This document shows positions 15,903-24,526 of a stretch of DNA of 32,223 nt, in pieces. Numbering within the stretch: the stretch's first letter is position 1; each line of letters opens with the position of its first letter. The position numbers and the translations under genes were made by a program. Under the pieces are notes generated by a model. That model was given only the letters and a program-made list of their open reading frames with translations. It searched no databases and was not told the origin of the DNA. Origin of the DNA: an uncultured Lachnospiraceae bacterium (GTDB lineage Bacteria > Bacillota > Clostridia > Lachnospirales > Lachnospiraceae); NCBI GenBank assembly GCA_947652925.1, contig CANTEW010000030.1, positions 1-32,223 of the forward strand. Direction: 5' to 3'.

Positions 15903-16376
15903 CTATACCTCCTGTCTTCCTCCTGTCAGCAGGATCTCCCGCATAAATGCCTGTAAGATCCCTGAAAAACCATCTTCCGAAAGCTGGGAAGGCGTGAACA
16001 CACACCGACATCCCTCCGTGATGACAGAAGGGTTTTCCACTCTGCCCACGACAAAAACACTCTCCTCCAACTGCAGATCCCTGATCTTTTTCTCCACACT
16101 CTCTGACTCTCGACATGCTCCTAGTATATACAGACGCGTATCCGGATATTCCTGGTGAAGATCCGCAAAAGAACGGATCAGCGCCAGGACTCCCTCTGTC
16201 CCGCTCCCCGTCCCCATGAATGCAAGATCGATCTTATCAGCCAACGGCGCAGGGATCAGCCGGGCATCAAACAGACCAGTACATCGCTCCTGCAGATCCC
16301 GGACAAAAAACCGCTGATCCCCGATCTTTACTGACTCCAAAATGGACCCTTTGTCGTCGCTCCTATCCATTCCCAT
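15903..16376 (-). CDS. GT4-like glycosyltransferase fragment
   Basis: The ~158-residue product looks like the C-terminal Rossmann half of a GT4/GT1-type glycosyltransferase: FMGTGSGTEGVLALIRSF, then DTRLYILGACRESESVEKKI, ESVFVVGRVENPS and a TPSQLSEDGFSGILQAFM segment that matches the usual E-G-F-G acceptor region only loosely. The N-terminal half is absent, so it is either a shortened gene or a stand-alone domain helping the GT2-TagF protein directly behind it. The frame is open to an ATG at 16418, but a -10 box covers that codon. Starts downstream of AAGGAAGGAAGG (16400-16389) fit better: TTG at 16382 or ATG at 16376. Confidence 0.5.
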   Translation of the reverse strand: MGMDRSDDKGSILESVKIGDQRFFVRDLQERCTGLFDARLIPAPLADKIDLAFMGTGSGTEGVLALIRSFADLHQEYPDTRLYILGACRESESVEKKIRDLQLEESVFVVGRVENPSVITEGCRCVFTPSQLSEDGFSGILQAFMREILLTGGRQEV

Positions 16377-16416
16377 ACACAAAAACAGCCTTCCTTCCTT
16401 AATTTCTACAAAATCC

Positions 16417-16445
16417 ATTATAACAATACTTTAGTATTTTGTAAA
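16417..16445 (-). promoter_or_regulatory. Promoter of the glycopolymer genes with a dyad
   Basis: On the minus strand TTTACA (16445-16440), 17 bases and TATAAT (16422-16417) form a strong promoter. Its spacer contains the inverted repeat AATACT-TT-AGTATT (16425-16438). The divergent XRE gene starts 50 bases away, so this dyad is a likely operator for it, governing both directions; that is inference. Confidence 0.6.
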
Positions 16446-16488
16446 TGTATTTCCAGTCTAGTAGCCTTATAAAGAAGGAGGGTATCCC

Positions 16489-16770
16489 ATGCTCGGTGAA
16501 GTGATCAAGAAGTTACGTGCCGCCCACGGTCTGAACCAAGTCCAATTAGCAGAAAAATTAGATGTTTCCAAACAGACCATATCCAATTGGGAAAACAACA
16601 ATATCCTGCCGTCGATCGAGATGCTCGTAAAGATCTCAAGATTCTTTTCAGTCAGTACTGACCATCTGTTGGAATTGGACACACGGGACTATATAGAAGT
16701 GACAGGGCTGTCACAGACGCATCTGACCCATATCCAGCAGATCATCAACGACATCGTCGGTAAAAAATAG
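16489..16770 (+). CDS. XRE-family helix-turn-helix regulator
   Basis: This 93-residue protein has a Cro/CI-type helix-turn-helix at residues ~5-60: IKKLRAAHGLNQVQLAEKLD, then VSKQTISNWENNNILPSIEML and the LSRFF-like ISRFFSVSTDHLLEL end. A short C-terminal helix (THLTHIQQIINDIV) follows. GAAGGAGGG lies 8 bases before the ATG. It is divergent from the glycopolymer genes and ends 19 bases before a convergent small gene. It probably controls its own promoter and the divergent genes through the dyad at 16425-16438. Similar small regulators often carry a C-terminal sensor; this one does not. Confidence 0.85.
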   Translation: MLGEVIKKLRAAHGLNQVQLAEKLDVSKQTISNWENNNILPSIEMLVKISRFFSVSTDHLLELDTRDYIEVTGLSQTHLTHIQQIINDIVGKK

Positions 16771-16789
16771 ATCATGATATGTAGCGGGC

Positions 16790-16975
16790 CTAACGGGGAT
16801 CTCTCGCTCCATCGTCCCCACCCGGCATACTCTCTTCCAGGAGCGAGATCGCATACCGGTATCCATCCATAAAAGCCTCCTGCTGCAGCTTTTGGATCCT
16901 CTCTATGATACATCCGGGAAACCCGGACCGTTCCAGCTCTTCTATCATACAGAGCATAACATCATCTTTTTTCAT
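16790..16975 (-). CDS. Small hypothetical protein
   Basis: The 61-residue product (MKKDDVMLCMIEELERSG at the start) is mostly helical and charged, without membrane segment or known motif. AAAAGGAG lies 6 bases before the ATG, a better signal than random frames here, so it is probably real. It is convergent with the XRE gene and divergent from murT. No function is proposed. Confidence 0.6.
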   Translation of the reverse strand: MKKDDVMLCMIEELERSGFPGCIIERIQKLQQEAFMDGYRYAISLLEESMPGGDDGARDPR

Positions 16976-16999
16976 GTACGTCTCCTTTTCAATTAACTA

Positions 17000-17028
17000 T
17001 TGCTTTTTCATGGAAACAGGGCTATATT
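17000..17028 (+). promoter_or_regulatory. Promoter of murT-gatD
   Basis: TTGCTT (17000-17005), 17 bases and TATATT (17023-17028) lie about 45 bases before the murT start. No operator or leader structure is visible. Confidence 0.55.
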
Positions 17029-17077
17029 TATTTTTATACACTTATCATATCTTTTATCGGCCATTATGGAGGAAGCC

Positions 17078-18418
17078 ATGAAAATAAGAAGGATCCTAGC
17101 GGTCTGGACCGCGAAGGCGGCCTGCGGCATCTGCAGGCACATGGGCAGGCAGGGCGTGACCTGGGCAGGGAAACTGGCTTTGATGATCTACCCGCCTGTT
17201 TTAAGAGAACTGGCGGCGGAGGTCCGCGGGAAGATCTTCATCGTCTGCGGGACCAACGGGAAGACCACCACCAACAACCTGCTCTGCTCCGCCCTGGAAG
17301 CAGAAGGACAAAAGATTGTCTGCAACCGCACAGGTTCCAACATGTTGAACGGTGTAGCTGCGGCTTTTGTCCTGGCTGCGGGCATGGACGGTCGGATCGA
17401 CGCGGACCATGCCTGCATCGAGGTGGACGAAGCCTCTACACGCCATATCTTTCCCCAATTCCATCCGGATTATATGGTGCTGACCAATCTGTTCAGGGAT
17501 CAATTGGACCGATACGGAGAGATCGACATCACCATGGACATCTTAAAAGGCGTCCTGGACAGCTCTCCCCGGACAGAGCTGATCATCAACGGCGATGACG
17601 CCCTCTCTGCATTTCTGGCTCTGGAATGCCGCAATCCATCCGTGACCTATGGGATCAGTGAACAAGTGGCCGAGACATCCGATACAGATGAGATACGGGA
17701 AGGGCGGTTTTGCAAAAAATGCGGGGCCCGGCTGTCCTACCGCTTCTACCATTACAGCCAGCTGGGGGATTATTCCTGCCCCCAATGCGGTTTTTCCAGA
17801 CCTCCCATCGATCATGACGCCAGGGGAGTCCGAGTGGGGGATCAGCTGTCTTTCTCTGTGGGGTCGGAACGGATCGTGGCCAATTACAGGGGCTTTTATA
17901 ATGTATACAATATCCTGGCTGCTTACGCGGCAGGGAGGCATGCCGGCTTTCCCCTGACCCATTTCAACCAGATGCTGAAAGATTTCCACCCGGAAAACGG
18001 CAGGATGGAGAGCTTCCGCATCTGCAATACGGCGATCGTACTGAACCTTGCCAAGAACCCGGCGGGCTTTAACCAGAATATCGCCGCGGTCATGACAGAT
18101 CCCCGTCCCAAAGACCTGATCATCGTCATCAACGACAACGAACAGGACGGCACCGACGTATCCTGGCTATGGGATGTAGACTTTGACCGATTCTCCGGGG
18201 ATCGGATCAACTCCATCACAGTCAGCGGCATCCGCTGCCGGGACATGCAGCTGCGCCTGAAATACGCAGATATCCCTTCTATCTTAGACGATGACGTGGA
18301 GTCAGCCATCTGGGGACGCGTCATAGACGGCTGCGGAAATCTCTATATGCTGGTGAACTACACCGCTTTATTCAGCACCAGGAATATCTTAAAGAAGCTG
18401 GAGGATACACGCTCATGA
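17078..18418 (+). CDS. murT: Lipid II isoglutaminyl synthase, MurT subunit
   Basis: With GatD, this 446-residue Mur-ligase-like subunit amidates D-glutamate of lipid II to D-isoglutamine at the cytoplasmic membrane face. The ATP-binding motif GTNGKTTT is at 58-65, and VDEAST near 116 and NLFRDQLDRYGEID near 137 are ligase landmarks. A four-cysteine zinc ribbon (212, 215, 234, 237) is inserted in the middle, as in known MurT. The C-terminal DUF1727 domain carries the acidic SWLWDVDFD block (D366, D368), where the aspartate that completes the GatD triad is expected. The ATG at 17078 follows GGAGGAAG; the frame is open from 17000 but lacks a site. It overlaps gatD by four bases. Confidence 0.95.
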   Translation: MKIRRILAVWTAKAACGICRHMGRQGVTWAGKLALMIYPPVLRELAAEVRGKIFIVCGTNGKTTTNNLLCSALEAEGQKIVCNRTGSNMLNGVAAAFVLAAGMDGRIDADHACIEVDEASTRHIFPQFHPDYMVLTNLFRDQLDRYGEIDITMDILKGVLDSSPRTELIINGDDALSAFLALECRNPSVTYGISEQVAETSDTDEIREGRFCKKCGARLSYRFYHYSQLGDYSCPQCGFSRPPIDHDARGVRVGDQLSFSVGSERIVANYRGFYNVYNILAAYAAGRHAGFPLTHFNQMLKDFHPENGRMESFRICNTAIVLNLAKNPAGFNQNIAAVMTDPRPKDLIIVINDNEQDGTDVSWLWDVDFDRFSGDRINSITVSGIRCRDMQLRLKYADIPSILDDDVESAIWGRVIDGCGNLYMLVNYTALFSTRNILKKLEDTRS

Positions 18419-19131
18419 AACTGACCATCGGACACCTCTACCCGGATCTATTGAACCTGTACGGAGACAGGGGGAACATCGCCTGCCTGATGAAACGCTG
18501 TCAATGGCGGGGGATCGAAGCCCGGACGATAGGATTTGAGAGTGAAGACAGTATAGACTTCAGCCTCCTGGATATCGTACTCCTGGGCGGCGGCTCTGAC
18601 CGGGAACAGATGCTGGTATGCGAAAAACTCAAAAAGATCCGGCAGGCCTTCCAGTCCTATGTGGAAGACAACGGAGTCGTCCTGGCCGTATGCGGAGGCT
18701 ACCAGCTGCTGGGCAGATATTACAAAACAAAAGACGGGCTCATCCAGGGCTTGGATCTGGTCGATCTGTATACAGAACAGGGAGAAGGGCGCCTGATCAA
18801 CAACATCATCCTGGACAGCCCTTTATGTAAGATGCCGGTGGTTGGATTTGAAAACCATGGCGGCCGGACCAACATAGGGAAGAACCGTCCCTTTGGAAAA
18901 GTCCTGTACGGGGCAGGTAACGACGGCGAGAGCGGCTATGAAGGGGTCATTTATAAAAATGTCATCGGGACTTATCTGCACGGCCCTCTCCTTCCCAAAA
19001 ACCCCCAGATCTGCGACCATCTGATCAAAAAAGCCCTGGAAAGGAGATATGGGGACATAGATCTGAAACCTCTGGACGATCGACAGGAACATGGAGCGAA
19101 CACATACATGGTAAAGAGACTGATGAAATAG
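18415..19131 (+). CDS. gatD: Lipid II isoglutaminyl synthase, GatD glutaminase subunit
   Basis: This 238-residue class I glutamine amidotransferase of the CobB/CobQ-like type delivers ammonia to MurT. The nucleophile is C93 in AVCGGYQLLG and the catalytic histidine H189 in TYLHGPLLP, almost the numbering known from Staphylococcus aureus GatD (C94, H189). LYGDRGNIACL near the start and GFENHGGRT at ~144 are family landmarks. The start overlaps the murT stop (ATGA), so the subunits are coupled in translation. The gene is complete. Confidence 0.95.
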   Translation: MKLTIGHLYPDLLNLYGDRGNIACLMKRCQWRGIEARTIGFESEDSIDFSLLDIVLLGGGSDREQMLVCEKLKKIRQAFQSYVEDNGVVLAVCGGYQLLGRYYKTKDGLIQGLDLVDLYTEQGEGRLINNIILDSPLCKMPVVGFENHGGRTNIGKNRPFGKVLYGAGNDGESGYEGVIYKNVIGTYLHGPLLPKNPQICDHLIKKALERRYGDIDLKPLDDRQEHGANTYMVKRLMK

Positions 19132-19146
19132 ACAAGGAGGCATTCT

Positions 19147-20295
19147 ATGCGGATAAAGATCAGCTGCTGGATGATCTGTCTCGCCCTGCTCCTGGGACTG
19201 ACAGGATGTGCAGGACAAAGATCTCCCTCCGACGGGAAGGACACAACATCCAGCGAGGACAGCTCGATAAAAGATCTCATTTCAGAAAACGGGGATGGAA
19301 AACAGACTGTAGCCATCTCCATGCCATCCCAGGCCCAGGAAAAATGGATCAGCGCAGCGGCCATCATGGACACATATCTGACGGACGCAGGATACCAGGT
19401 GACTGTGGGATTCGCAGAAGATGACGCAAAACAGCAGATCGAGGGATTAGAAAGATCCATAAAACAAAAAGCAGACTGCCTGATCGTCGCCCCCATCCCC
19501 TCCGCTGATCTGACCGAAACACTGGATAAGGCAAAAAAAGCCAAGATCCCTGTGATCTCCTATGAGAGTCTGGTGATGGGCACCGACGCGGTGGACTATT
19601 ACACAGGGTTTGATAACCTGGAGGCAGGAAGACAGATCGGCAGATACATCGCCCAGGAGAAAGGTCTGCGCAGATCCGTATCCACCGATAAGACCCGCAG
19701 CTACACCATCGAATTTTTTGCAGGCGATCCACAAGACTACAGCGCCAAGATGGTCCATGAGGGGATCCTCGAGATCCTCCAGCCTTACCTGGACAGCGGA
19801 CAGCTGGTGTGCAAGTCCGGACGTGTGAGATTCGAAGACACGGCGATCCTGTACGGATCCCAGGAGACAGCCCAGCGAAACTGCGAGGCATTATTAGACG
19901 CCAATCATCTGGACGGCCACCTGGATATCGCCTGCACCTCCTCGGACACCCTTGCCTACGGTGTACAGACAGCCCTGAAAAATAAAGGCTATACCCAGAG
20001 CGACTGGCCGCTCGTGACCGGACAGGACGCGCAGATAGACGCCGTCAAAGATATCAAAGCCGGATACCAGGCGATGTCCGTGTTCCGCGACACCCGTACA
20101 CTGGCAGAAAAATGCGCCCAGACCGCCGTAGACTGCTTAAAGGGCAAAAAACCAGCGACCAATGACAAAGAACACTATAAAAACGGGACAAAAGCCGTCC
20201 CCTCTTATCTGTGCGACACACAAGTCGTGGATAAAGAAAACTATGAGGAACTCCTCATCGACAGCGGCTATTACACAAAAGATCAGTTATCATAA
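19147..20295 (+). CDS. Sugar ABC transporter substrate-binding lipoprotein (ChvE/XylF-like)
   Basis: This 382-residue protein begins with a lipoprotein signal: basic MRIK, a hydrophobic core and the lipobox GLTGC, with lipidated C21. The rest is a type I periplasmic-binding fold for sugars: VAISMPSQAQEKW, then ADCLIVAPIPSADL, IPVISYESL, YYTGFDNLEAGRQIG, CTSSDTLAYGVQTAL and VTGQDAQIDAVKDI. This set matches the multiple-sugar-binding ChvE/XylF group. AAGGAGG precedes the ATG and the gap from gatD is 15 bases, so read-through is likely. No ATPase or permease gene is near, so it is an orphan that must use remote partners or act as a sensor. Confidence 0.88.
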   Translation: MRIKISCWMICLALLLGLTGCAGQRSPSDGKDTTSSEDSSIKDLISENGDGKQTVAISMPSQAQEKWISAAAIMDTYLTDAGYQVTVGFAEDDAKQQIEGLERSIKQKADCLIVAPIPSADLTETLDKAKKAKIPVISYESLVMGTDAVDYYTGFDNLEAGRQIGRYIAQEKGLRRSVSTDKTRSYTIEFFAGDPQDYSAKMVHEGILEILQPYLDSGQLVCKSGRVRFEDTAILYGSQETAQRNCEALLDANHLDGHLDIACTSSDTLAYGVQTALKNKGYTQSDWPLVTGQDAQIDAVKDIKAGYQAMSVFRDTRTLAEKCAQTAVDCLKGKKPATNDKEHYKNGTKAVPSYLCDTQVVDKENYEELLIDSGYYTKDQLS

Positions 20296-20318
20296 AAACA
20301 TATCTTATGAACATACGC

Positions 20319-20355
20319 AAAAAAGGTACATCCATACAAAAGATGTACCTTTTTC
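20319..20355. terminator. Bidirectional intrinsic terminator
   Basis: AAAAAGGTACATC (20320-20332) and GATGTACCTTTTT (20342-20354) are perfect inverted repeats around a 9-base loop. U tracts occur on both strands. It lies between the convergent stops of the sugar-binding lipoprotein gene and the ECF S-component gene and serves both. Confidence 0.85.
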
Positions 20356-20386
20356 TTATAGATCATGATGCCGTCTGTCCCAAAAG

Positions 20387-20920
20387 CTACCGATCATGAT
20401 GGGACAGGCCAGCCAAATGTGAAAATTCCGGTATCGCTGACAATACTGGATACAAGAACATAGACAAGACCAGACCGCCAGCCCCCTGGATCATATTCGG
20501 GAACATACTGCCCACAGCCGCTGGAAGACCATATAAGAAGGTCTCACAGAGGCCATAGCCAAAGACGACCAACAGGACGTCTAAGACACCTCCCGCCGCC
20601 ACGCCCATCCAGGCCGCTCTCCCTTTTGCCATAAAATGCTGAAAGACCTTTCCCGCCAAAAATCCCACTGCACCTTTGATCAGAAAAGTGATCGGCACAT
20701 ATACGAAATATCCGCCCAGCAGGTCAGCCATGGCCGAACCGATGCCCGCAGCCATCCCGCCGTATACAGGCCCGAGAAAGACACCGGAGAGGATGACAAT
20801 GGCATCCCCGGGATGGATATACCCCCCGGTGCCAGGTATAGGGATCGGGATGACCATAGTCGCCGCACAGGTCAGAGCCGCAAACAATGCTGCGAGTACT
20901 GTTCTTTTCGTGTTCCTCAT
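20387..20920 (-). CDS. ECF transporter S-component
   Basis: This 177-residue membrane protein has five to six hydrophobic segments and the ECF S-component pattern: an N-terminal LAALFAALTCAATMV helix (AxxxA-type contact with the EcfT subunit), then IHPGDAIVILSGVFLGPVYGG and GIGSAMADLLGGYFVYVP. It captures a vitamin or related small molecule and works with a shared EcfAAT module encoded elsewhere. The ligand is not clear, and no riboswitch is visible upstream. AAAGGAAG precedes the ATG. It lies 35 bases after the AGCS-type gene on the same strand. Confidence 0.85.
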   Translation of the reverse strand: MRNTKRTVLAALFAALTCAATMVIPIPIPGTGGYIHPGDAIVILSGVFLGPVYGGMAAGIGSAMADLLGGYFVYVPITFLIKGAVGFLAGKVFQHFMAKGRAAWMGVAAGGVLDVLLVVFGYGLCETFLYGLPAAVGSMFPNMIQGAGGLVLSMFLYPVLSAIPEFSHLAGLSHHDR

Positions 20921-20955
20921 ATCAAGTCGCTTCCTTTCTGCATCATATCAACGAA

Positions 20956-22356
20956 TCATCTATCACTTTCTCTCTGGATCACATCCTGGTAGGCAAAACA
21001 GTCTTTTGCCACCACCCCGCTCAAGACCAGGAGGCTGATCAGGTTGGGGATCGCCATCAGGCCATTCATGGTATCAGAGAAATCCCACACGATGCTCAGT
21101 GTCTGCGTCGCCCCGATAAAAGCGATCAGAGAGAAGAACAGACGATAAGGTTTATTCGCCTTCGTGGACCCTACCAAAAATTCCAGAGATTTTTCGCCAT
21201 AGTATTCCCAGCCCAGGATCGTAGAGAAAGCAAACAGCATGATCCCGATGGATACCATCCAGCCGCCGAAAGTCCCCAGTACAGACCGAAATGCTGTGAT
21301 CGTCAAGGACGCCCCTGTGAGCAGTTCCCCGCTGGCGTCCACAGCCCCCAGCTGTCCGGAGCTTGCGATCACCAGCCCCGTCACCGAACACACAACGATC
21401 GTATCAAAGAACGTACCCGTCATATTGATATATCCCTGCCTGGACGGAAGGTCTGTCTTCGCGGCAGCTGCGGCGATCGGTGCAGAACCTAAGCCCGCCT
21501 CGTTGGAAAATACGCCGCGCGCCACACCCCAGCGCATAGCGGAGAGCATAGACGCGATGATCGCGCCGCCCACGCCTCCGGATACAGCTTTCACACTGAA
21601 AGCCATAGAGAAGATCTGCGACACACCTGCCGGAAGGTTCTTGGCATTCAGTATGATGACGATGATACCAGATACAAAATACAGGACCGCCATGAACGGC
21701 ACGATCTTCTCGCAGACTTTGCCGATACTCTTGATACCGCCCAAAAGCACGATCAAAGCCAGCACTGTGAGCAGCGCTCCGGTCACCGCATTCGGCACCC
21801 CAAAAGTGGTGTGCAGGGCCTCTGAGATAGAATTGGCCTGTGTCATATTACCGATACCAAAAGAAGCCAGCACAGCGAACAGGGCAAACGCTACGGCGAG
21901 GATCTTGCCCAGCGCCGGGATCGGAAATGCATTCTTCATCACATACATAGGCCCGCCGGCCATCTCCCCGTCGTCGTTCACTTCACGGTATTTGACAGCC
22001 AGAAGGCTCTCTGCATATTTGGTGGAAAGGCCGAAAAGGGCGCTGATCCACATCCACACGATGGCGCCGGGACCGCCCAGTACCATAGCCGTGGCCACGC
22101 CCACGATATTTCCGGTCCCGATGGTGGCGGCCAACGCGGTCATCAGGGACTGGAACGGGGTGATATCCCCTTCCTGCTGTTCCTCTGTCTGTTCCGGTTT
22201 ACGGAATACAGACTTTAACGCATACCCCAGATTCCTCCAGGGCAGGAACTTCAGCCGGATAGTCAGGAACACGCCTGTGCCCACCAAAAGCACCAGCATG
22301 ACCGGTCCCCAGACAAAATCATTCACACTGCCTAAAATATCTTCAAATAACTTCAT
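20956..22356 (-). CDS. Sodium:alanine/glycine symporter (AGCS family)
   Basis: This 466-residue protein has about ten membrane segments and the AGCS signatures: GTGVFLTIRLKFLPWRNL, then ALAATIGTGNIVGVATAMVLGGPGA, GGPMYVM, and FSNEAGLGSAPIAAAAA. It imports alanine or glycine with sodium. Two runs of glycine and asparagine near residues 75-85 and 280-290 are the usual substrate and sodium sites. GGGGAAGGAG lies 8 bases before the ATG. It follows porB after 34 bases, so it probably belongs to the por transcript; alanine gives pyruvate after transamination, which would link the two. Confidence 0.9.
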   Translation of the reverse strand: MKLFEDILGSVNDFVWGPVMLVLLVGTGVFLTIRLKFLPWRNLGYALKSVFRKPEQTEEQQEGDITPFQSLMTALAATIGTGNIVGVATAMVLGGPGAIVWMWISALFGLSTKYAESLLAVKYREVNDDGEMAGGPMYVMKNAFPIPALGKILAVAFALFAVLASFGIGNMTQANSISEALHTTFGVPNAVTGALLTVLALIVLLGGIKSIGKVCEKIVPFMAVLYFVSGIIVIILNAKNLPAGVSQIFSMAFSVKAVSGGVGGAIIASMLSAMRWGVARGVFSNEAGLGSAPIAAAAAKTDLPSRQGYINMTGTFFDTIVVCSVTGLVIASSGQLGAVDASGELLTGASLTITAFRSVLGTFGGWMVSIGIMLFAFSTILGWEYYGEKSLEFLVGSTKANKPYRLFFSLIAFIGATQTLSIVWDFSDTMNGLMAIPNLISLLVLSGVVAKDCFAYQDVIQRESDR

Positions 22357-22390
22357 ACTCCAACTCCTTCCCCTCTTTTATGTGGAGTGC

Positions 22391-23323
22391 TCATCTGCTG
22401 CAGCGGTAACACAGGTTCTCCCACCTGCGGTCCACCTCTTTTTGGAATTCCTCGATCAGGTACTCGTTCCCTTTCTTAAACAGATGTTTGAAACGTCCCT
22501 GTTTGACCAGGAAGTCTTCGATCGGGAGTTTTTTCTTCGGTTCATAGTCCAATGTCCACTTGCCCTCTTCCACCTGGAACAAAGGCCAGTAATTCGTCTC
22601 CACGCCCAGGCGGCAGATCTCCATGATATCCGCCGTGGGGTACTGCCATCCCCTGGGACAGGGCGCCATGATGTTTAAGAACGCCGCCCCTTCTGTATAG
22701 ATGGCCTTCTCCGCTTTCACATGCAGATCCTTGAAATTTTTCCAGAAAGTGGTCTGCGCCACATAGGGCACGTCGTGCTCTGCGATGATAGAAGCCAGGT
22801 CTTTCCTGTTCTGCGGTTTCCCGTTACTCTTGCTGCCCACCGGCGTGGTGGTGGTATTGGCATACATGGGCGTAGCCGAGGAACGCTGGATACCCGTGTT
22901 CATATAAGCCCCGTTGTCATAGCACACATAGACCATATCGTGGTCACGCTCCATCGCCCCGGACAGGGACTGGAAGCCGATATCGTATGTGCCGCCGTCT
23001 CCGCCGAAAGTGATGAATTTATAGTTATCGGAGATCTTCCCTTTTTTCTTCAATACGCGGTAAGCCGTCTCCACGCCGCTCAGAGTGGCTCCGGCGTTCT
23101 CAAAAGCATTATGTATATAACTGTCCTCCCAGGCTGTGTAAGGATACATGAAAGTAGAAACCTCCATACAGCCCGTGGCATTCCCGATGACTGCCCGGTC
23201 GCCCTCGTGGAGCCCGCGCAGCACGTTCCTTGCCGCGATGGTGCCGCCGCAGCCTGCGCACATCCTGTGCCCCGGCGCCAGACGTTCCGGCTTGCTCATT
23301 GTCTCTTTAAAATTATAGGCCAT
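22391..23323 (-). CDS. porB: Pyruvate:ferredoxin oxidoreductase, beta subunit
   Basis: This 310-residue subunit binds thiamine diphosphate and a 4Fe-4S cluster in the four-subunit PFOR, which converts pyruvate and CoA to acetyl-CoA, CO2 and reduced ferredoxin. The ThDP motif begins GDGGTYDIGFQSLSGA (~108). Cluster cysteines are visible in MCAGCGG (22, 25), the conserved GCMEV (51) and APCPRGW (~219). The block NGAYMNTGIQRSSATPM with TTTTPVG is typical of pyruvate rather than 2-oxoglutarate enzymes. It is 19 bases behind porA. Confidence 0.93.
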   Translation of the reverse strand: MAYNFKETMSKPERLAPGHRMCAGCGGTIAARNVLRGLHEGDRAVIGNATGCMEVSTFMYPYTAWEDSYIHNAFENAGATLSGVETAYRVLKKKGKISDNYKFITFGGDGGTYDIGFQSLSGAMERDHDMVYVCYDNGAYMNTGIQRSSATPMYANTTTTPVGSKSNGKPQNRKDLASIIAEHDVPYVAQTTFWKNFKDLHVKAEKAIYTEGAAFLNIMAPCPRGWQYPTADIMEICRLGVETNYWPLFQVEEGKWTLDYEPKKKLPIEDFLVKQGRFKHLFKKGNEYLIEEFQKEVDRRWENLCYRCSR

Positions 23324-23342
23324 GATCTTCTACCCGTCCTTT

Positions 23343-24524
23343 CTACTCTCTCAGTCCCAGATAGCGGTATGCATCCTGTACTTCTCCTGCAGCCGCGATC
23401 TTCTCCAACTGTGCGTATACATCCTCTATATGTTCTACACGGACGTCCCGTCCTCCCAGGCCATAGATATAGTTGACAGCCAGCGCCTGGGACCTTGCAC
23501 AGTAAAGAGCCGCCATCACTTCCGCACCCAGAGGCCCGCCCTGGGAGGAGAGGCTCTCCGCCCGGTCCATGACAGCCACAGCTTTCACATGGGCCAGCGC
23601 CTGGGCGATCTCCTCCGCCGGGAACGGACGGAAGAGACGAATCTTCAAGATCCCTGCCTTCACACCTTTTTCCCTCAGATCGTCCACCGCGTCTTTCGCC
23701 GTACCTGCCGCCGAACCGATGATCACGATGGCGTAGTCCGCATCTTCCAGGCGATACGTCTCAAACAGCCCATATTCCCTCCCGGAGATCTTTGCAAATC
23801 TTTTTGCCACGTCCAGTACCACCTGTTTCGCATTGGCCATGGCCTGGGCGTGCTGTTTCTTCGCTTCCATATAATAATCCGTCACAGAATAGGGGCCTAC
23901 CGCCATGCGCTCCTTATCATTCAGGAGATAATGTTCCGGCTCGTACTCCCCTACGAAAGCTTTCACCTCTGCGTCTTCCAGCAGCTCGATGTTCTCCACC
24001 GCGTGGCTGGTGATAAAACCGTCCTGGCAGACCATGATCGGTAGCCTCACGTCCGCATGTTCCGCGATGGGGAATGCCTGGATGAAATTATCATAGACTT
24101 CCTGGTTATTCTCCGCATAGATCTGGATCCACCCCGCATCCCTGGCGCCCATACTGTCTGAATGGTCACAGTTGATGTTGATCGGGCCGGATAATGCACG
24201 GTTCACCAGAGCCAGGGCGATGGGCAGCCGGTTGGAAGCCGCCACATACAGCTCTTCCCACATGAGCGCCATACCACAGGAGGACGTGGCCGTCAGCGTC
24301 CGGGCGCCTGCCGCCTCTGCTCCGATCGCGGCGCTCATAGCGCTGTGCTCACTCTCCACCGGGATAAATTCTGTGCCCACCTGCCCGTTGGCCACAAAAG
24401 ATGAGAAATACTGGGGTATCTCTGTAGACGGTGTGATGGGGAACGCCGGCATCACATCCGGGTCGATCTGGCGCATGGCGATGGCCACGGCCTCATTTCC
24501 TGATAAACGGTCTCTTTTTCCCAT
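23343..24524 (-). CDS. porA: Pyruvate:ferredoxin oxidoreductase, alpha subunit
   Basis: This 393-residue subunit carries the pyrimidine-binding half of the ThDP site and the transketolase-like fold. Landmarks are LSGNEAVAIAMRQIDPDVMPAFPITPSTEI, with the ThDP-contacting glutamate in the SEHSAMSAAIGA block, and AGARTLTATSSCGMALMWEELYVAA. The domain III block GPLGAEVMAALYCA lies near the end. It starts two bases after the porD stop, with a purine-rich site inside the porD end, so translation is coupled. The gene is complete and of usual length. Confidence 0.93.
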   Translation of the reverse strand: MGKRDRLSGNEAVAIAMRQIDPDVMPAFPITPSTEIPQYFSSFVANGQVGTEFIPVESEHSAMSAAIGAEAAGARTLTATSSCGMALMWEELYVAASNRLPIALALVNRALSGPININCDHSDSMGARDAGWIQIYAENNQEVYDNFIQAFPIAEHADVRLPIMVCQDGFITSHAVENIELLEDAEVKAFVGEYEPEHYLLNDKERMAVGPYSVTDYYMEAKKQHAQAMANAKQVVLDVAKRFAKISGREYGLFETYRLEDADYAIVIIGSAAGTAKDAVDDLREKGVKAGILKIRLFRPFPAEEIAQALAHVKAVAVMDRAESLSSQGGPLGAEVMAALYCARSQALAVNYIYGLGGRDVRVEHIEDVYAQLEKIAAAGEVQDAYRYLGLRE

Positions 24525-24526
24525 AA

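Noticed and set aside
21239-22678. A long plus-strand frame of 479 codons opposite the AGCS-type gene.
   Set aside because: It lies antisense to a clear AGCS transporter and the porB end, has no ribosome site and shows no family features; it is a shadow frame.
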